DNA of 64,000 nt from Liolophura sinensis (GCF_032854445.1 NC_088306.1:14815386-14879385), one strand, 5' to 3'; counted from the stretch's first letter, positions 48,901 to 63,500 are shown. Notes: generated by a model from the letters alone, not told the origin. Numbers and translations are program-made.

Positions 48901-50729
48901 GCAAGGAAATGCATCCTCTTTTCAATGGTATTTGATTGATATTTAAATTTTCTTCTTCAATTATTTAAACCAATGACCAACTTACTAAATACGAATGCTC
49001 TTGGGCACAATCTATTTTCTGGTTTATATTAAAATATTGACCTCGGTTGTTAAACATATTTGACCTAAAATTTCATCTAAATCTGTTTTTGTCACTCATT
49101 TTGTGTGATTCTAAGAGTTCTATTGATCTTGGAGAGAGGCTCTGAAGAGTTTTTTTTTTTTTTTGGGAGGTAGGATGTAAGTCATGACTTCGTAAGTCAT
49201 ATTTCTTGAATCTTTTTCCATAAGCCGACGCCATTTACAAGAAAAGTTACGAAAAAAATTATTTACGATATTTTGCCAAAGTGGGACCAGGATACCAAGT
49301 TTTAGGCAATGGACAAAGTTGCCCGGCCCTTTGCAGCTTTTATAACTAGTTTGTATTTGCAGTTGTGTTCTTGGTGCGTACATGTATCTGACTACATATA
49401 CATCATCTATGTAGCTTGAACTACTTGTCCTTTCTGGCTCAAGTCATCATTAACAGTGAAGTCAGGAAACAGCTGTGCATCAGAGATTTCCAAGCTGGTC
49501 TAGAAGTTGTCTGGAAATGTGGCCAAAGAGAGAAGTTCAACCTGCCAGAATGGATCAGGGACTGGTGCTAGAGGAAGAGAGAAAAGGAAGGTGCGATAGG
49601 GTGGGGAGAGAGAGATTAGGTAAGTTAAAACTGACTTCAGAAGGTGCCTTGTAGGATACTGGTTTACTATCTCAGCTCAATAACTCGTTCAGTTTACAGA
49701 AAACGAACAAGCTGTGAACCGCCATATACACTGACGGCCCATGCCATGCGCGAACGTATTTTAAAAACACAACTATCTATTCCAGAACCTATTGCCAACC
49801 AAAACACTGGGTCCCTAATTCTGCAACTTACAGAGATATGGAGAAGAAAAGTTTCATCTGTAAATACAGGTGGATAAGAATGGTTTTACTTTATGGCATG
49901 GCTGGAGTCACATCTGCTTCAATCATTCATTTATTTATGCATCACTGATTATATGGAAACACAATCGTTAGTCAAAAGTTATTCAAGCATGACCAAGGCT
50001 GCTAGATTTAACCCAGGAAATCCTATCTCCTCTGTCAGCCAATCAACATCATTTCTGTATCCCTTTAATGAAACAAGTTTTTTTTTAGTTTCACCAAGCA
50101 CCTCTATTAAATCGTTAATATCCTATCTTTAACACTGAGATAACGTGAGGCCTGAGTGCCAGGTTTTTTTTTTTACAGAATGTCATAGCGATGCCAAACT
50201 GGCAGTTGTTTCCACAGGAATTAATGCTAGCGGGAAGCTACTTCATTTCCAAGAACATGCAATATACCAAAACTCAAGAGACAACTCAAGTTTCCAAACC
50301 AGGATAAAATAACCTATTAAAAAAAGGCCAGCTGTCAAAAGAGTGTTACAAGCAAAGGAAGCCTTGTTGAAGGAAATCCCAGGATGTAACTTGACAGTTC
50401 CTATTTTAGACAACACTTGTGCCAGTTTACAAAGCAAAGTTGGTTATTTTTTGTGTTTCAGAAAGTTACAAAATTAAGAACACATAACAAGAGGAAAGTT
50501 TTCAGAGCCATTTCCATGAGGATGATACTATGAGAATGCACCTAAACTCTTCCTGAACTAACTTGCTCTTCAAAATCCTAAAATATTCAGATGTAAATAA
50601 TTTCCAGACCTTTTGGAATAAAGTTGGTAATATTTCATCCCCACCTTAATCACCAGTATGCAGAAAAAGTGTCACATTACTTTCAGTCAATTTTGAAATT
50701 CATCAATTATTCCCAGCAAGACCACCTAT

Positions 50730-50920
50730 ATTTATTTATTTATTTGATTGGTGTTTTACGCCATACTCAAGAATATTTCACTTATACAACGGCGGCCAGC
50801 ATTATGGTGGGAGGAAACCGGGCAGAGCCTGAGGGGAAACCCACAACCATCCGCAGGTTGCTGAAAGACCTTCCCATGTATGGCTGGAGAGGAAGCCAGC
50901 ATAAGCTGGACTTGAACTCA
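50730..50920 (-). mobile_element. SINE copy truncated at the B-box
   Basis: It has the tail atttatttatttatttgatt, gtgttttacgccatactcaa, cggcggccagcattatggtg, the body and then cttgaactca, where similarity to the 7851-8119 copy stops at about the B-box. It is close to the family consensus otherwise, so probably one of the younger copies here. The 5' truncation or deletion removed the tRNA head. Confidence 0.92.
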
Positions 50921-51727
50921 AATGTTGTGCCTAATGATGTGGTTGACTCCCTCCAAGTACAGACAGGTGAATGGCTTCATAAGTAGGTGCCTAATCTAAG
51001 AGCAGCAATTACAGGAGTAAAAAAGGGTACCATGGGGTCCAAACACCTAGCATTGTGTAAGCAGACTCTGATAAAAGCTAAGGATCCCGGATCTGTCTAA
51101 AGGGTAACACAGCAGCTGCCAACAGAACACCCTGACTAACACCTCTGCATCCTTTGGAGGAAAAGCTTGGAGGTCTGCTGTATGTTAGCGAAGCAATGCT
51201 TTCCAAAGGGCAAAGGAAACACGGCAACATGGTGAGGACAGGCGAACAACAAAAACCTTGGAGAGAAAAAAAGACATAGAAAAAAAAAGGGGGGATTTCT
51301 GTCTTCCCACCTGCATCAGATTTAGTCCTAGCTGGTCCATGTGCGTGGCTCTAACCTTCCCACCCCCGAAAAGAGGGTATTTTAGGCCTAAAGCATGTGG
51401 GTGGAGACTGAGGCTTAGGCTTTCTAAATACTCAGCAACTTTTGTAATGTACAGATCATGTCAACACACAGTAAATGGGAGTTAGTGGAAGCAATGTCTA
51501 TAAGCAAGAAAATGAGGAGTCCCCTGACACGAAATGACTCTCACATGTATGCGCAAATATATATACATGTATGTAAGTATACAGAAAGGTTTTCTGGGGA
51601 GGAAGGCAATGAAAACTGCCTGTGTGCAAAATAATCAGTACACACACGTGTACACACTCAAAGAAACACTGAAAATCCAAGCAGAAAAATTACCACATAC
51701 ATGTACACTTAACACAGAAAAAAAAAC

Positions 51728-51925
51728 TTTGGTTTGGTTTGATTGGTGTTTTTAACACTGTGCTCAAGACTTTTTCACGTAGACTGAAGTGGTTAGGTTT
51801 ACCAATGACGGGCACTTGAGCGAACCATCCTTCGCCATGTACATGTACCTGACAGGGCCTGGCCATAGCCGAACCCACAAGAGCTGTGTTCAAGCCTGCA
51901 ATCTCATTGGTCAGTCAGCTGCGAG
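51728..51925 (-). mobile_element. Second tRNA-derived SINE type
   Basis: The tail (ctttggtttggtttgattgg, a CCAAA-like repeat on the minus strand) and the domain gtgctcaagactttttcac match the shared 3' domain. The body is different from the main family. A B-box-like GGCTTGAACAC is seen on the minus strand near 51887-51897, flanked by CCAATGAGATTGCA. I could not define the A-box end. Confidence 0.6.
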
Positions 51926-52024
51926 AACAACAGTGACCACAAACCAAAGACAACATCAAGTACGAAGGTAATATACATGCCTAGATGCTTCAAGAGCGGC
52001 AAGACGCTTTGCATAATATCATGG

Positions 52025-52094
52025 CCTCAAGTCCATGACTGTACATGGGAAGGTCTGCCAGCAACCTGTGGATCGTCGTGGTTCCCCCCAGGCT
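52025..52094 (+). mobile_element. SINE internal fragment, plus orientation
   Basis: ctcaagtccatgactgtaca, then tgggaaggtctgccagcaac, ctgtggatcgtcgtggttcc and ccccaggc match the B-box-to-body part of the main SINE family in forward orientation. Neither end of the element is present. Confidence 0.75.
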
Positions 52095-53532
52095 TAACCA
52101 ATCAAATTCATGACTTAATTTTTACTTCACTTTCAGAGTCATCTTCACCAACATGTATGGAACTGATTCATCCAACTTTAATGTAGGTCAACTTAAAGAG
52201 TTTTTTGGAGAAGTTGGATTAGTTTCAGAACAGCTTAAGTATTCCTTAAGTGTCCTTACGAGCTAATGGAAGTGTATTTTCACATACCAAACATTAGGCG
52301 AAATACCATAGTTCTAAATGTGAACTTGATGATTTCAACTTACAATTTTAACTCTTCCAGAATGTACCCACCCTGAGAATTGCTCTGCATGTAGGTCAGG
52401 CCTTGCTCTATCAATGCTCACAAAATTACTCACCATTTCAAAATCCCAATGGTGGCAATTTTGTTGACCTTGTCAATATGCTGATGATTTGTAGAGACTG
52501 TAACATCTGACCTTTCATCTATACAGTCTTAAGTTTCTGAGAGCTTAAGTGTACATGTTAAATGGGTAGTGGGAATACTGCTCGGTTAGCAAACCCTGAC
52601 AATTGGATGACCATTTAACTGTCTGATAATAAATATGGCAATTTTTCAACACTGGCTTCAGCATCCCACCATACTGGATACATTGTTGTGTGTTATGAGA
52701 ATTTTAACGAATCAGAGAGGTAAATACAACACTTACATGTATGTGCAAGAAAAGTTTAAACATCTAAAATAGTGGTTTTGTCAAATCCTTGTCTTCAAAA
52801 ATGAAGAAAGTTTTTAAGTACTTGGTTAAATCAAATTCATCCGTTGTCTTTTTAGGTGGACTGAAAGTTTTGGTGCGAAAACTTTAAAATAATCAGAGTG
52901 AGTTCTATGCATGTGGTTTAGCATACTCAGAATTACCCAACCCATCAGGAATGGATAATATTGGGACTGACATATCAGGTTAGCTGACCCCCCCCCCCCC
53001 CAATCCCCTCAGCCCCACAAACCACCACCCCCAAACTTGCCTCCATCAGCAGCCCCCCTATTAGCACATGTCATATGTCAGCAGGGTTTGGGAAAGTGAA
53101 GGTTGAAGTGCAAGGACAGCTGGAGGTCTTGACCATGGGATGTCTTAGACCCACACCATCTGGGACTATTTTTCTAGTGGTAACAACAATGACAAGGCAG
53201 GCTGGGTTGGGGCACATTGGCAGTCTGCTACTGCTGGTGCTGGAAGGACTAATGTCTTAATGGGACTGGTATTTAGCAAGGCTGATTGATTGGTGCTAAC
53301 TGCTTGCCACAAGACTATATGGCTGCACAAGTTTATTAAGTCCAAAGCTAAATGTAACAACTGTATTGCACGCTAAGTTTAGCATTTTGCACATGACACA
53401 TTTTGCTCGATTCTGACTGATTCTTTCAAACTTATACTGTAGGGAGATTTGACAGTGCTTTGGCTGAAGGCATGGAATTAGTCAAGAATTGGAACGTCAT
53501 TGAAGTAGATTCTTCATAAAAATATTAGGGGA

Positions 53533-53757
53533 TAGTGCAACGACTGGTTGGCCAGTATCAGTATAATGGCTCAGGCGGGGTGCCTTACTTGCCTTCAGTA
53601 AGGCATCTCAGTGAAGCAGCACTAGATAAAATAGCGGTGGAAATCCGTCCTGCAACAAGGAGGCACATTGCATGCACTCTAAGGGTTCCTTAGTCTTCAT
53701 ATGACTGAAAAATTGTGAGGTACGACGTTAAACCCCAAGCACTCACTCACTCACTCA
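53533..53757 (+). mobile_element. SINE of a third type with (ACTC)n tail
   Basis: It runs from about ggccagtatcagtataatgg through gtgaagcagcactagataaa, cctgcaacaaggaggcacat, then tatgactgaaaaattgtgag, gtacgacgttaaaccccaag and a final cactcactcactcactc. I recall this type as common in molluscan genomes. Its 3' part resembles the 3' domain of the main SINE family although the body differs. Confidence 0.8.
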
Positions 53758-53860
53758 AAAACATATTAGTTTTGCCTAAGCATGTCTTCACAGAACTTTC
53801 TTATTGGCCAATCAAAACCATTTTGATATATCAACTACATGTAACTGAACATATCTACTG

Positions 53861-54020
53861 TTATCATTATCATTATAAGGTTATCATTATCATTATAAGG
53901 TTGTTATTATCATTATAAGGTTATCATTATCATTATAAGGTTATTATCATTATACGTTATCATTATCATTGTAAGGTTATTATCATTATAAGGTTATCAT
54001 TATCATTATAAGGTTATCAT
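53861..54020. repeat. 20-bp minisatellite rich in TTATCA (GATA) motifs
   Basis: The unit ttatcattatcattataagg is exact or near-exact in four 20-bp copies (53861-53940), followed by shortened variants to about 54020. The minus strand carries TGATAA about twice per unit. Confidence 0.93.
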
Positions 54021-57000
54021 ATGCTTCGCAAAGTGCATTTTGACATACTAAACTTTAGTAGAAATCTAGTACACACAGTTTCATGAGGCTATAGTGAAAT
54101 ATAATAAAATCAACGTGAAAGCAATGGTACACAGAGTCTTACAAATGAATACTGCATAAAAAAAAAAGAGAGAAAAAATACCAGTATATTTGAAGAGATG
54201 CCATATGGAAAGTGCCAAAAGATGTTACGCAACCTTTAATCCTCTTCTATCTAAAGACACTGGCATTCAATGTGTTCACCATTAGGCCTGAACCTTTCTT
54301 TATAATGGATGCCTGGGGCAAATAATTACCTCCGCATTACAGGGAAACGCAACCTGCAAATGTTCCCATGTGTCAGTACAGTGCTTGTGAAAGTCCAACC
54401 ATATAACAGTTTCGATCCACACACACAAAAACCCATGTGGTGGTACCTTCTTCCTCTCAAATTTGTCTCTTCAGTACCAAATTTTTCACGACTTGTTGAT
54501 AAAACACTAGCAGATTTTTGTTACGAAGTTTTTTTGTTTGTTTATTTGAGTGTGGGCAATCCATAAAGGTGAACTGATTCTAGTTTTTGCTCAATGCAGC
54601 ACGGCTTCACAAATCCATGGTTTTTGTACACAGGCTATGTCTGCTTTGTGCAGGCGGCAATAAATAATCTGTGCAAAGAAAGAAAAATACTTGAAACGAC
54701 AGCTTTATTTCTGTTTTATGAGCAGCATAATTTCAGGACAGGCTCCTTGAAGGCTGAACATTTACATGCTAGGCCATGTTTCGCTCACGCCATTCACTGA
54801 TCCCTCATTTTCATCGCTGATCAGAATTTATGATGCACGGAGCCATAAAGCACCAACATCACAATGGCCCATGTCAGTTTAGTAGTTGCACTTATAAGTC
54901 AGTTACAGGACATAATGTTGTTTAAACAGCTTGCGGTCTACTGACAGGCAGCCCCAAAAACTGATGGTAGCACACTGCAAAGTAAATATTGACCAAGTCA
55001 AACGACCATTTTACTACCCAGCCGTTCATTCACTACGAAGACAACTGAGGCAGAGACTGAATTGTACTTGGGCAGGGCATCGCACATTCCGACCAGCCAT
55101 AAAAGAGACGTATTCAGGTCAAAAATGACAATGAACAATGTTTTATGGACATTCCCCTATAACCACATGTGCCTGACTGTCTGCAACAGAAGACAATGTA
55201 CAAGTCTGGCATCTCTAGGCAATGTATTAGTCAAGCATCACACAATACACCAGTCTAGCACATGGACGCACTGCACCTGGAGTGGCTGAATAAATGCCTC
55301 ATGTTTTGTTGTAAAAGCCATTTGCTTTTTCATTTAAAAAAAAAAATGACAATAATTAGCTGAATTAAATTACCCTATAATTATTTCATCCAAATACTAA
55401 GGCAGGTCAGTGAGAACTGGTAAGTTTGAATTTGTTAAATCACATCGAAAAATCTGATGATAAAATCTGAAAAAAAAAAATGATGCATGACTATATACAG
55501 AATCACCTTTGGCAAGCAGGAATGACGGAGCTGATTTGTTAGCTTAATACTCTCTGCATTGACTTCTATATGAAAGCATGCATTCTCCTGTATACATTAC
55601 TTTCTGTATTAAAAAAAAAGTTCAAAATTAGCTGCTTAACAGTTCCCAGTTTTATCCCTTGCATTCTGAAAGGGAGCATTCCCAAGACTTGACACTCAGA
55701 TCCACAGCTCTTACATGTATTTCAGAAGAAAATCGGTGAAGTTCCTTTCAAAATCTCAATCCAGTAAGAAAATTTCCACTGATAGTACACCATTAGCTCA
55801 CCCTGGACTCTAGCTACAGTAACAATTACTGACAAGGACTTAGCCCAGAATTCCCACCATTACATTGTTTAAACTCAGTAAATCCCAAGATTGGCCTAGC
55901 TGTCAATCACATTGTGGCTGGGGTCAGAGACCCTCTGCCAAGTCTGGACCATGATTCTCCCTGGGTAAGGCTAGATAGAACAAAAAAAAACCCAAAAATT
56001 ACACCCAAAATATTTTTGCTGAGCACAACCCAACCAACACTCGAACAAAAAAAAAATGAGGGGGGGGGGGGAGAGGGGTTGTCGGGGGAAGCTCTACTGC
56101 AAATTTTCATTGCGCGCTTGATGAATAAAATACAAAAAAAATCTCTACCAACTTACTCTATTTCTGCAGATACACTTGGGTTACCACAGATACATTTCTC
56201 CCCCAATTACGAGCCAAAGCTAATACAGCACAATTCCCCAGAATATTAAACTAATCAAACTAAGGCAAATTCTATGATCTCCATATATTTACATACTGAT
56301 ACTATCAATATCTACTATGTACCAATAAAAGCAATTTGTACGATTGCTGCAAGATCAAATTTAATTTTGCCATTGACCTAATAACTTGTTTGTACAAATT
56401 AATTCTTTACTATAATGCCAATGTTGAAACAGAGGAAGTTGGCTAGAGAGGAATCAACTCTTGTACTTTATCCCATAACTCAGATAATAAAGATTACAAT
56501 CATCTTAATAGATTAATAAAGCAGATTAAGAGGATTTACATGTAAATGTTGATTTTGCAGAGTGATTAGGTCTTATCTCTGTGGTACAGTATTTAATATT
56601 GACCTTGAAAAATTATTGTTGTGTGTCACGGCAGTAAGGGATTAGCACATGCACAGTGTACAGACATGATCTGGCATACATAAGCAGGGGAATTGGGGGT
56701 GGGGGTGATCAAAGTTGCATAGAGGTCCATAGACTAGCCCCTGCACCTTGCTCATATCAGGAAAGCAATATTTGGTACAGGTCCCTGGTTCAAACAGTGT
56801 ACTTGCTGGATGATAGCCGCGCTGGTAGCCTAGAAATAACCTTAGCGTCTGGCCAAGCTAAGTCCTGGTCTCGGTCATAAAGCTAAAGAAGAGAGGCCTG
56901 CTTGGGAGCAGACTGGTAGCAAGATTAGCCCTTTTCTTTCTGAACAAGCTTGAGCAGATATGAAACAAGATGCCCTATTTTGCTGCAGGGTTAGCCAGCC

Positions 57001-60000
57001 GACCCCCTCCAATGCCCATTATAGGCCAGTTGTTATGGTCTTCTCACTAATTTTATGTCTCTTTAATGAGCTGAGCTAGACACATCAAAGCTGGGCCATT
57101 GACTAAGCAGGCAAATGGGAAGGCCTCAGCAGGGTTTATCTTGAGATACACTGTTGGAAATGGACTAAATTTCCAACTGACCATTGTCCAGTTTAATGCC
57201 GCCATTATGTGAAACAGACAATGGCAATAAGGGACAAAGGCAGAATTCCTTGTCCCTTCGGCTTTCGAATTGCATTCTACAAATAAACAGCACAGTTTTA
57301 GCAGTTACACAGTGTGAAGTTGTGATGGCGTAAGTCAACCAACATGCTCCAAAACATAACCTGCCTAAACCGACCTTTGATACCAGGAAATTTAGCCACT
57401 TTAAATACAGATAAACATTACAACAATGAGAACAAAGTAAAAAAGAAAAAAAAAACAAGATTAAAAACTGTTATCATTCATTTTGTCTTGTTGAGTACAT
57501 GTACAATGTTAGATGGGTATTTTCCGTTTAACAGTTTTTCCTTCCCAACTAATTCATTATCAGCACGTCTCCATGAAGAAAGTGGTTTGATGCACTCAGC
57601 GGAGAGGTGAACAATTTACATGTAAGTGGGCGGAAGTTGTGAAATTCAGAGAAGGCATTTCACATCTAAACATATATCAAATTTTCAACAGCCCTTAGTC
57701 ATACTTAAAGACATTTTTTGTAGCGACTACTCATAAGCTTTCGTAACAGAAAAACTTTTCTCAAAGTATTACATTGCTTGTTGACCTGACCTTAACTGGC
57801 AAGAGGGTTTAAGTTTCTCCAAAACAGATTTTTTTGCCTTCCCTTCCAGGACCTTGAGACTACAGGAAAAAAAAACATTAAAAAAATCCAAACCTGCGAC
57901 ACACAAAATTCAACGAGCAAAAAAAAATTTTTTTTTCAACCGACTTTTTTTCAAACTGAATTTAAATGCATGTAAGTTCCACCACTACCAATGCAAGCAA
58001 TGCACACAAATCATATCAAAAAAGTTCTACCTGTAAGAAGTTTATAACAGAGTTATTACACAAAGCGAGAACTTAGCAAGAGAGGAAAAAAACGAGAAAG
58101 ATCTCACAATATGTTAGTACCAATGGACTTATAACCATGCTCCTAAGACCTGCATATTTGATGACGTGCCAAAGTAGGAATCTATTTTTTATTTTTTCGG
58201 CCAAGCATCCTGTCAAATCTGACTGGTTCCCTATCAGATGTGTGAGCAATGCTCCCAGTAACTTCATTTGTAAAGGTCAATTAGTCTCCCTTTGCCAGAG
58301 CTCTTCACGAATTTCTCCCTAAGTGTATGGCATTCTGCTACCCCTAAGGTGCTGATGCTGTGAACTGTGCTATGTTAATTTTTATGTAACAAGAAATTTG
58401 GCAACCAACCCAGACATCTCTTTCAGGAAAACTCAGTTGCTGTATAACACTGGGTAATAATGGGAGAGACCCCTGTAGCAATTCTCATAACAGCAGAAAA
58501 GGGGCAATGTCTGCTGCAGGACGATAAGGCACCAGTGCATGCAACCCTAGAGGGTATGGGGGCCATTATCCATCATTAGCAACTCCCGGGCAGAATTTGT
58601 AGCCACAGAAACCCAGGCCTTTATACTACTGCGGAATGTTAACTACCCGGCTTCTCTCACCAAACCAAACCGGATCATAATTCTTATTATCTCACTCAAT
58701 TACTGAAATACTATCAGAGCTGGAATGTGGTAATGCTATGCCTCCATATAACAACTTTCTAACAGCCACTGTGCTAATGCTTAAAAAAAAAAATCCTTCA
58801 AAAAAAACAGAAGGGAAAAAATCTTGGGAGACTGAGGGCTAGCCGACGAAACATTGAGTTTGAAAAATAAGTTTGGCAGCTAGTTGCTCCAGCTAACAGC
58901 TTCGTTAGAAACATTCCCGTCATCAAACGGCTTGTTTTTCTCCTAACTTGAAATACACCTCGCTTCCTCCGACGCGACTGTTTCTTAACTGCACCTTTTA
59001 AACCCGTGAAGTACAACCGCAAAAAAAGAAGTTCAGAATTTTTATGAGAAAAACAATTCTGACCTAGCAATATTCCCCCTCGCCACAAAAGTGTCTCGTG
59101 CCACACATACCGTCACATTTAGATCTGAGATAACAGAGGTTAGGGTTCTGAAATGTTCAATGTGTAACCTCACATCTAACAATGACAATGTGCTAATGTG
59201 GTATATCCCGTACTGTTTACACTACATGTACATGTACCATTCCTCTTGCCAAAATTTCAAGTCTGGCATCAGACACATCGCCAAAACAATCCAGACAAAA
59301 CTAGACTACTAATTTGACCATGTTAACTGATACCCCAGATGCATACATTTAGCCAGAGTTTAAAATCAGGCCGTCTCCTTTCATGCTAAACCCATACGTG
59401 GATGGTTATGCGATACATTGTCACAGTAACGTGTCTAAGACAATGAGTTCAAATCCACTTAATGTACTTTACAAGTCAGGTTAGATGATATCCATGTAGT
59501 AAAATCAATTCTTCGGCCAACTGTTCACAAGACAAAAATCCCAGTGGGAGAAATGAAACAGAAGAAAGGCTAGCCCAGTTAGATTTTCCAGCAACTGTAA
59601 ACTTTCATTAGAAAAAGATGTGGATCACTTATTAATATCTTCCCTTTTTCTCTTACTTATACTTTCCATCACACACATTCTGACCAAATCTCATTGAAGC
59701 TTTTAAAACGCCCATGGATTGAAACATGTAACAACTATGCTCCACTCATACTTCATCCACAAATTTGGCATCTAAATGGGAATTTAATGACTTCAAGGCA
59801 CATTTATTCAACTTTCAACAGTGCCCTTTAACTAGAAGAACTCATTCTGCATTGAATAACCATGAAAAAGGGCATTTGTTTTGTTTTTGTTAATCATTCC
59901 ATGTAATTTTATTACCTCCATAACCAGGAGAGCTACACTATCATTTTGATTTTACTTATTCCATTAAGCCACCATTCACTCCATGTCTAGGAGTCCATTA

Positions 60001-60479
60001 CTGTTGATGGAAGAAAGATATTCCTCAACATATTAAAAATTTATTCTGCATTATAAATAATGATTTACATGTTGTTTAACCCATATAAATATGAGTTTGA
60101 ACACTGACCGTTCACAAATTATTTAAATTTCTTGTGACTAAAATGATTTAAAAAAAAAACTGTCACAAAATGAACTACTTGCAGTTTTGAAGTCATAACA
60201 ACTTCCACTTCTGAAATCTAACAAGATAAAATTATATGCTCTCCAAAAAAAAATGAAAATAAGAATTCAGACAAATTCTAAAAAAGTTTTAAAGTAAAAA
60301 AAAACTGACAACCATAATAATAATACAACCGTCTCAAGCATTTTTGGGCTTAAAGCAAACTTTTAATGTCGATAAACATCACTTTATTCACCCCCTTAAC
60401 ATGTCAGCGGAGATTGATGTCTTGTTACATGTACCTGGGCATTTCGTTGCCACCATTCATAAAGCTTTTCTTGTCACAC

Positions 60480-60582
60480 GAGAACCCTTGTGGCAAGGCA
60501 ACCTTTACACAAAGAGAACTCTTTTAGCAAAGTAGCCTTTACACAATGGTAAAACCTTTTGGCAACGTAACTTTTAAATAAC
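60480..60582. repeat. Weak three-copy tandem repeat (~36 bp)
   Basis: gagaacccttgtggcaagg...cctttacaca, gagaactcttttagcaaag...cctttacaca and gtaaaaccttttggcaacg...cttttaa follow each other with moderate divergence. Confidence 0.55.
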
Positions 60583-63500
60583 TGTCCAGGAAATAGGGTC
60601 TCTTAAGAGAATATCTGCCAAACAACTCTTAAATCTGACACTGAATGGCATATCTTTTAAGAGATGCATTGTTAACAATACAAAAAAGCTTTTAAAAACG
60701 AAAAAAAAAAACAAAAAAAAAAAAAACAAGAAAGAAGCTAAGTACATCATGCTTCAAGAATACTGAATGAGTATCTAACGTATGGTGTAACGAAAGACAT
60801 TAACAAAATGAGCATATAGCACAGGTTTTCTCTTCAGAAACAACTATTAAGTGATCTTTGAACTGACCATGTGTTCTCTGAAATGGCCTAGTGACCTGGC
60901 TGTTACTTCACTGGGAGTCCTTCCCCTGGCTTGATAGAGACATGTATTATGGATGGTTGTTTTGAGAAAAGTGAAAGTGAAAAATTTACACACATGCAGC
61001 TATCCAAAGATGTCACTGTTGATGTTAAAAGACAAAATTACCCACAGTCCAAAGGTATGATTGGTTATGAAAGATAAAGCCTTTATAAATGTGTCCAATA
61101 GACACCAAGAAAAACTATAATATTTCAACTTTTTTTATGAATTTGTACATTCCATATATCTTGTTAGATTTTGTTTAAAGGATAATCACAGCATTAACAC
61201 ATTATCCACATTATCATTCAAACTGAAAGCCATAAAGTCTGAAAATAACTTTTCATCTGAATTATTATAACATCATCTTGGGATCCATCTGGTTTGCCTT
61301 GTACGGAAATATCAACACATGTCCACCATTGAGGAAAGTACCTCTTGGATGGTTTACAATTTGACTGATTGAAGGCCTGGGAATTTTTAGGCACTTTACC
61401 TCGCTTCACCTGACCCTATTGGTCACAGAAGAGAAGATCTGAAGAGTATCTGGAACCCTGTATATCTGAAGATAACTAGATGGCCTTAATGGTAGCCTAC
61501 TTTCCTGTTATTTGGCTCCTAAATTACAATTTCTGACAGGTTCAAGAGCAGGACAAGAAGCAGACTGGCAGCCATCTTGAATATTGAGATGGCCAACTTG
61601 GAAACTAGATACTGAGAGTGTCTACAATAATAAAGTTTTGAATAAATAAATTTTCACCTCAAAAAGCAAAAAAAAAAAAAGTTGGAATATGCAGGTAAAA
61701 TTAAGTGCAAAATATTGTGTGCTGAAGATTCTGAGTTAAAAACACCACAAAACAGCACACTGTGGGTTAATGAGAAAGGCATTATAGGAAAATTCTTGCT
61801 TCACACAATCAAAGACTTTTGAATACCCAAAATGATAAACTTAAATTTGCAATCTTGGTGGTAAATGTTTTGTTCTGAAACTGCTTTTACCATTTATAAA
61901 TTATCACACTGGTTTCATGCAGACCAAACCGTCTTATTTAAGCTCGGTTAAAAGATGTGAAAAGAAAATCAGGCAGGTCATGCAGCATTAGTAATGGCGT
62001 GATGAAACCATGTCCGCAAATGGATTCCGTTTCCCATAATAGGGTCTGCTCAATGTAAAATGTGTTGGGAACATGTGTGTTGCATGCACGCAATCTGAAA
62101 TTTCCGTTTTCTGTAAGGATGTATTCTTTAGAGAGAAAAAAATTACCCTTGCACATTACTTCTAACCTTTTAGATCTGAGCCTAACAGAAGAATGAAAAA
62201 AATCTTTTTCCTTTCAACTGCATGAACACTTTAAAAATTTAGATGAAACCTGCCACTGAGGAATCAGCCTGTCATTAACAGTGTGTTTGGAATGCGTACT
62301 CCCTCAGCAAGATAGGATTTGTGATCTGAAAACCATCTTGATAAGAATAATTTCCAGGCTGAGCCAAAAGCCATATCTGATATCAAAATTATGGTTTATT
62401 TTTCCACCAACCAGTCTTCAGAGCTAAAGGATTTTTCTGCCATCTATTAAAAGACAGGCCGACATTCCTGCCTCCTCCACCGAAGAGCTCAACAGAGTAA
62501 ACAACTGTTGGAGGCTGCCTGCCACATGTGGCTGCAGTTATAGTCGCGCGCCAAATTCCATTTCCTAAGGTACCACATCCCTTTTCTGCCAGCCAGACAC
62601 ACGTGTGGGTAAAAAAAAAATGATATATTTCTGCTATAGAAAGCTCATCTTCCGGATTATTGGCGGTTTGGTGGTACCTCATATACACTGAAGCTACCTT
62701 TCACCATGCAGACACCTGCAGACACAAAAGGACATTAGCTTGTCTGCCAAAACCCCAAGGTGTTCATCCCAGAAAGTTTCAAACAGTTATACAGCAATTC
62801 AACCAATCAGACGAGGAATGATGCATGCTGGGATAACTGGCAAGCTGGGATACATCATATTATGAGCTCGCGAAAATGCTTGTTTAAACAACTCAAAATG
62901 TAACAGCCAATCCTAGCATGCGCTAACCTACAAGTACTTGGAAAACTATCTGTTAAGTTGAATTACACCTGCATTAAACTCAAAATGTAAAAGATCATAC
63001 ATTTGTATATATATACAGTTATAACTTCATTTTCTCATAAGCTCAAAGTAATAATTTATTCCTATCAGTTTTTTTAAAAGAAAAGACGGCTAAAGCAACA
63101 TTTAATTTCCATATTCCGATGCTGTAAATTAAACTTTAAAAAAACTGCTACTGTCATTTCACTACTGACTCAATGTGTTTCAGGAAATAACTACTGAGTA
63201 AATGTACTAGTCATTTTCCAAAAAATGCCAAAAAGCGACTGTAAAAAGCAGTCCATCCTTACATTCCAGAACACGACTTTATATCGTATTTAAAGTCAAT
63301 TCTGCGCCAATACTTTGGTTCATCTTACCTCAGTATTCATGAAAATCTCTGCCCTACAGATTGCCGACTTATGCATTACCACACAAAATTTCAAATCAAA
63401 CGCTAACATCTATAGTACTTCTATTATTTTATCAAGAAAGTGCAATTCACCTTTACCTTGAACCAAACAAAGAAGAAAAAAAAAAATTCGAAATTCCAAC

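Noticed and set aside
54560-54610. Possible glypican 5' exon (minus-strand Pro-Cys-Cys followed by IEQKLE)
   Set aside because: There is no CPQ-type cysteine before it, an upstream in-frame stop is close, and no fitting splice sites are present.
59091-59160. Minus-strand segment with a possible GTATGT donor and cysteines
   Set aside because: The frame gives no glypican-like sequence, and the cysteine spacing does not match the missing exon.
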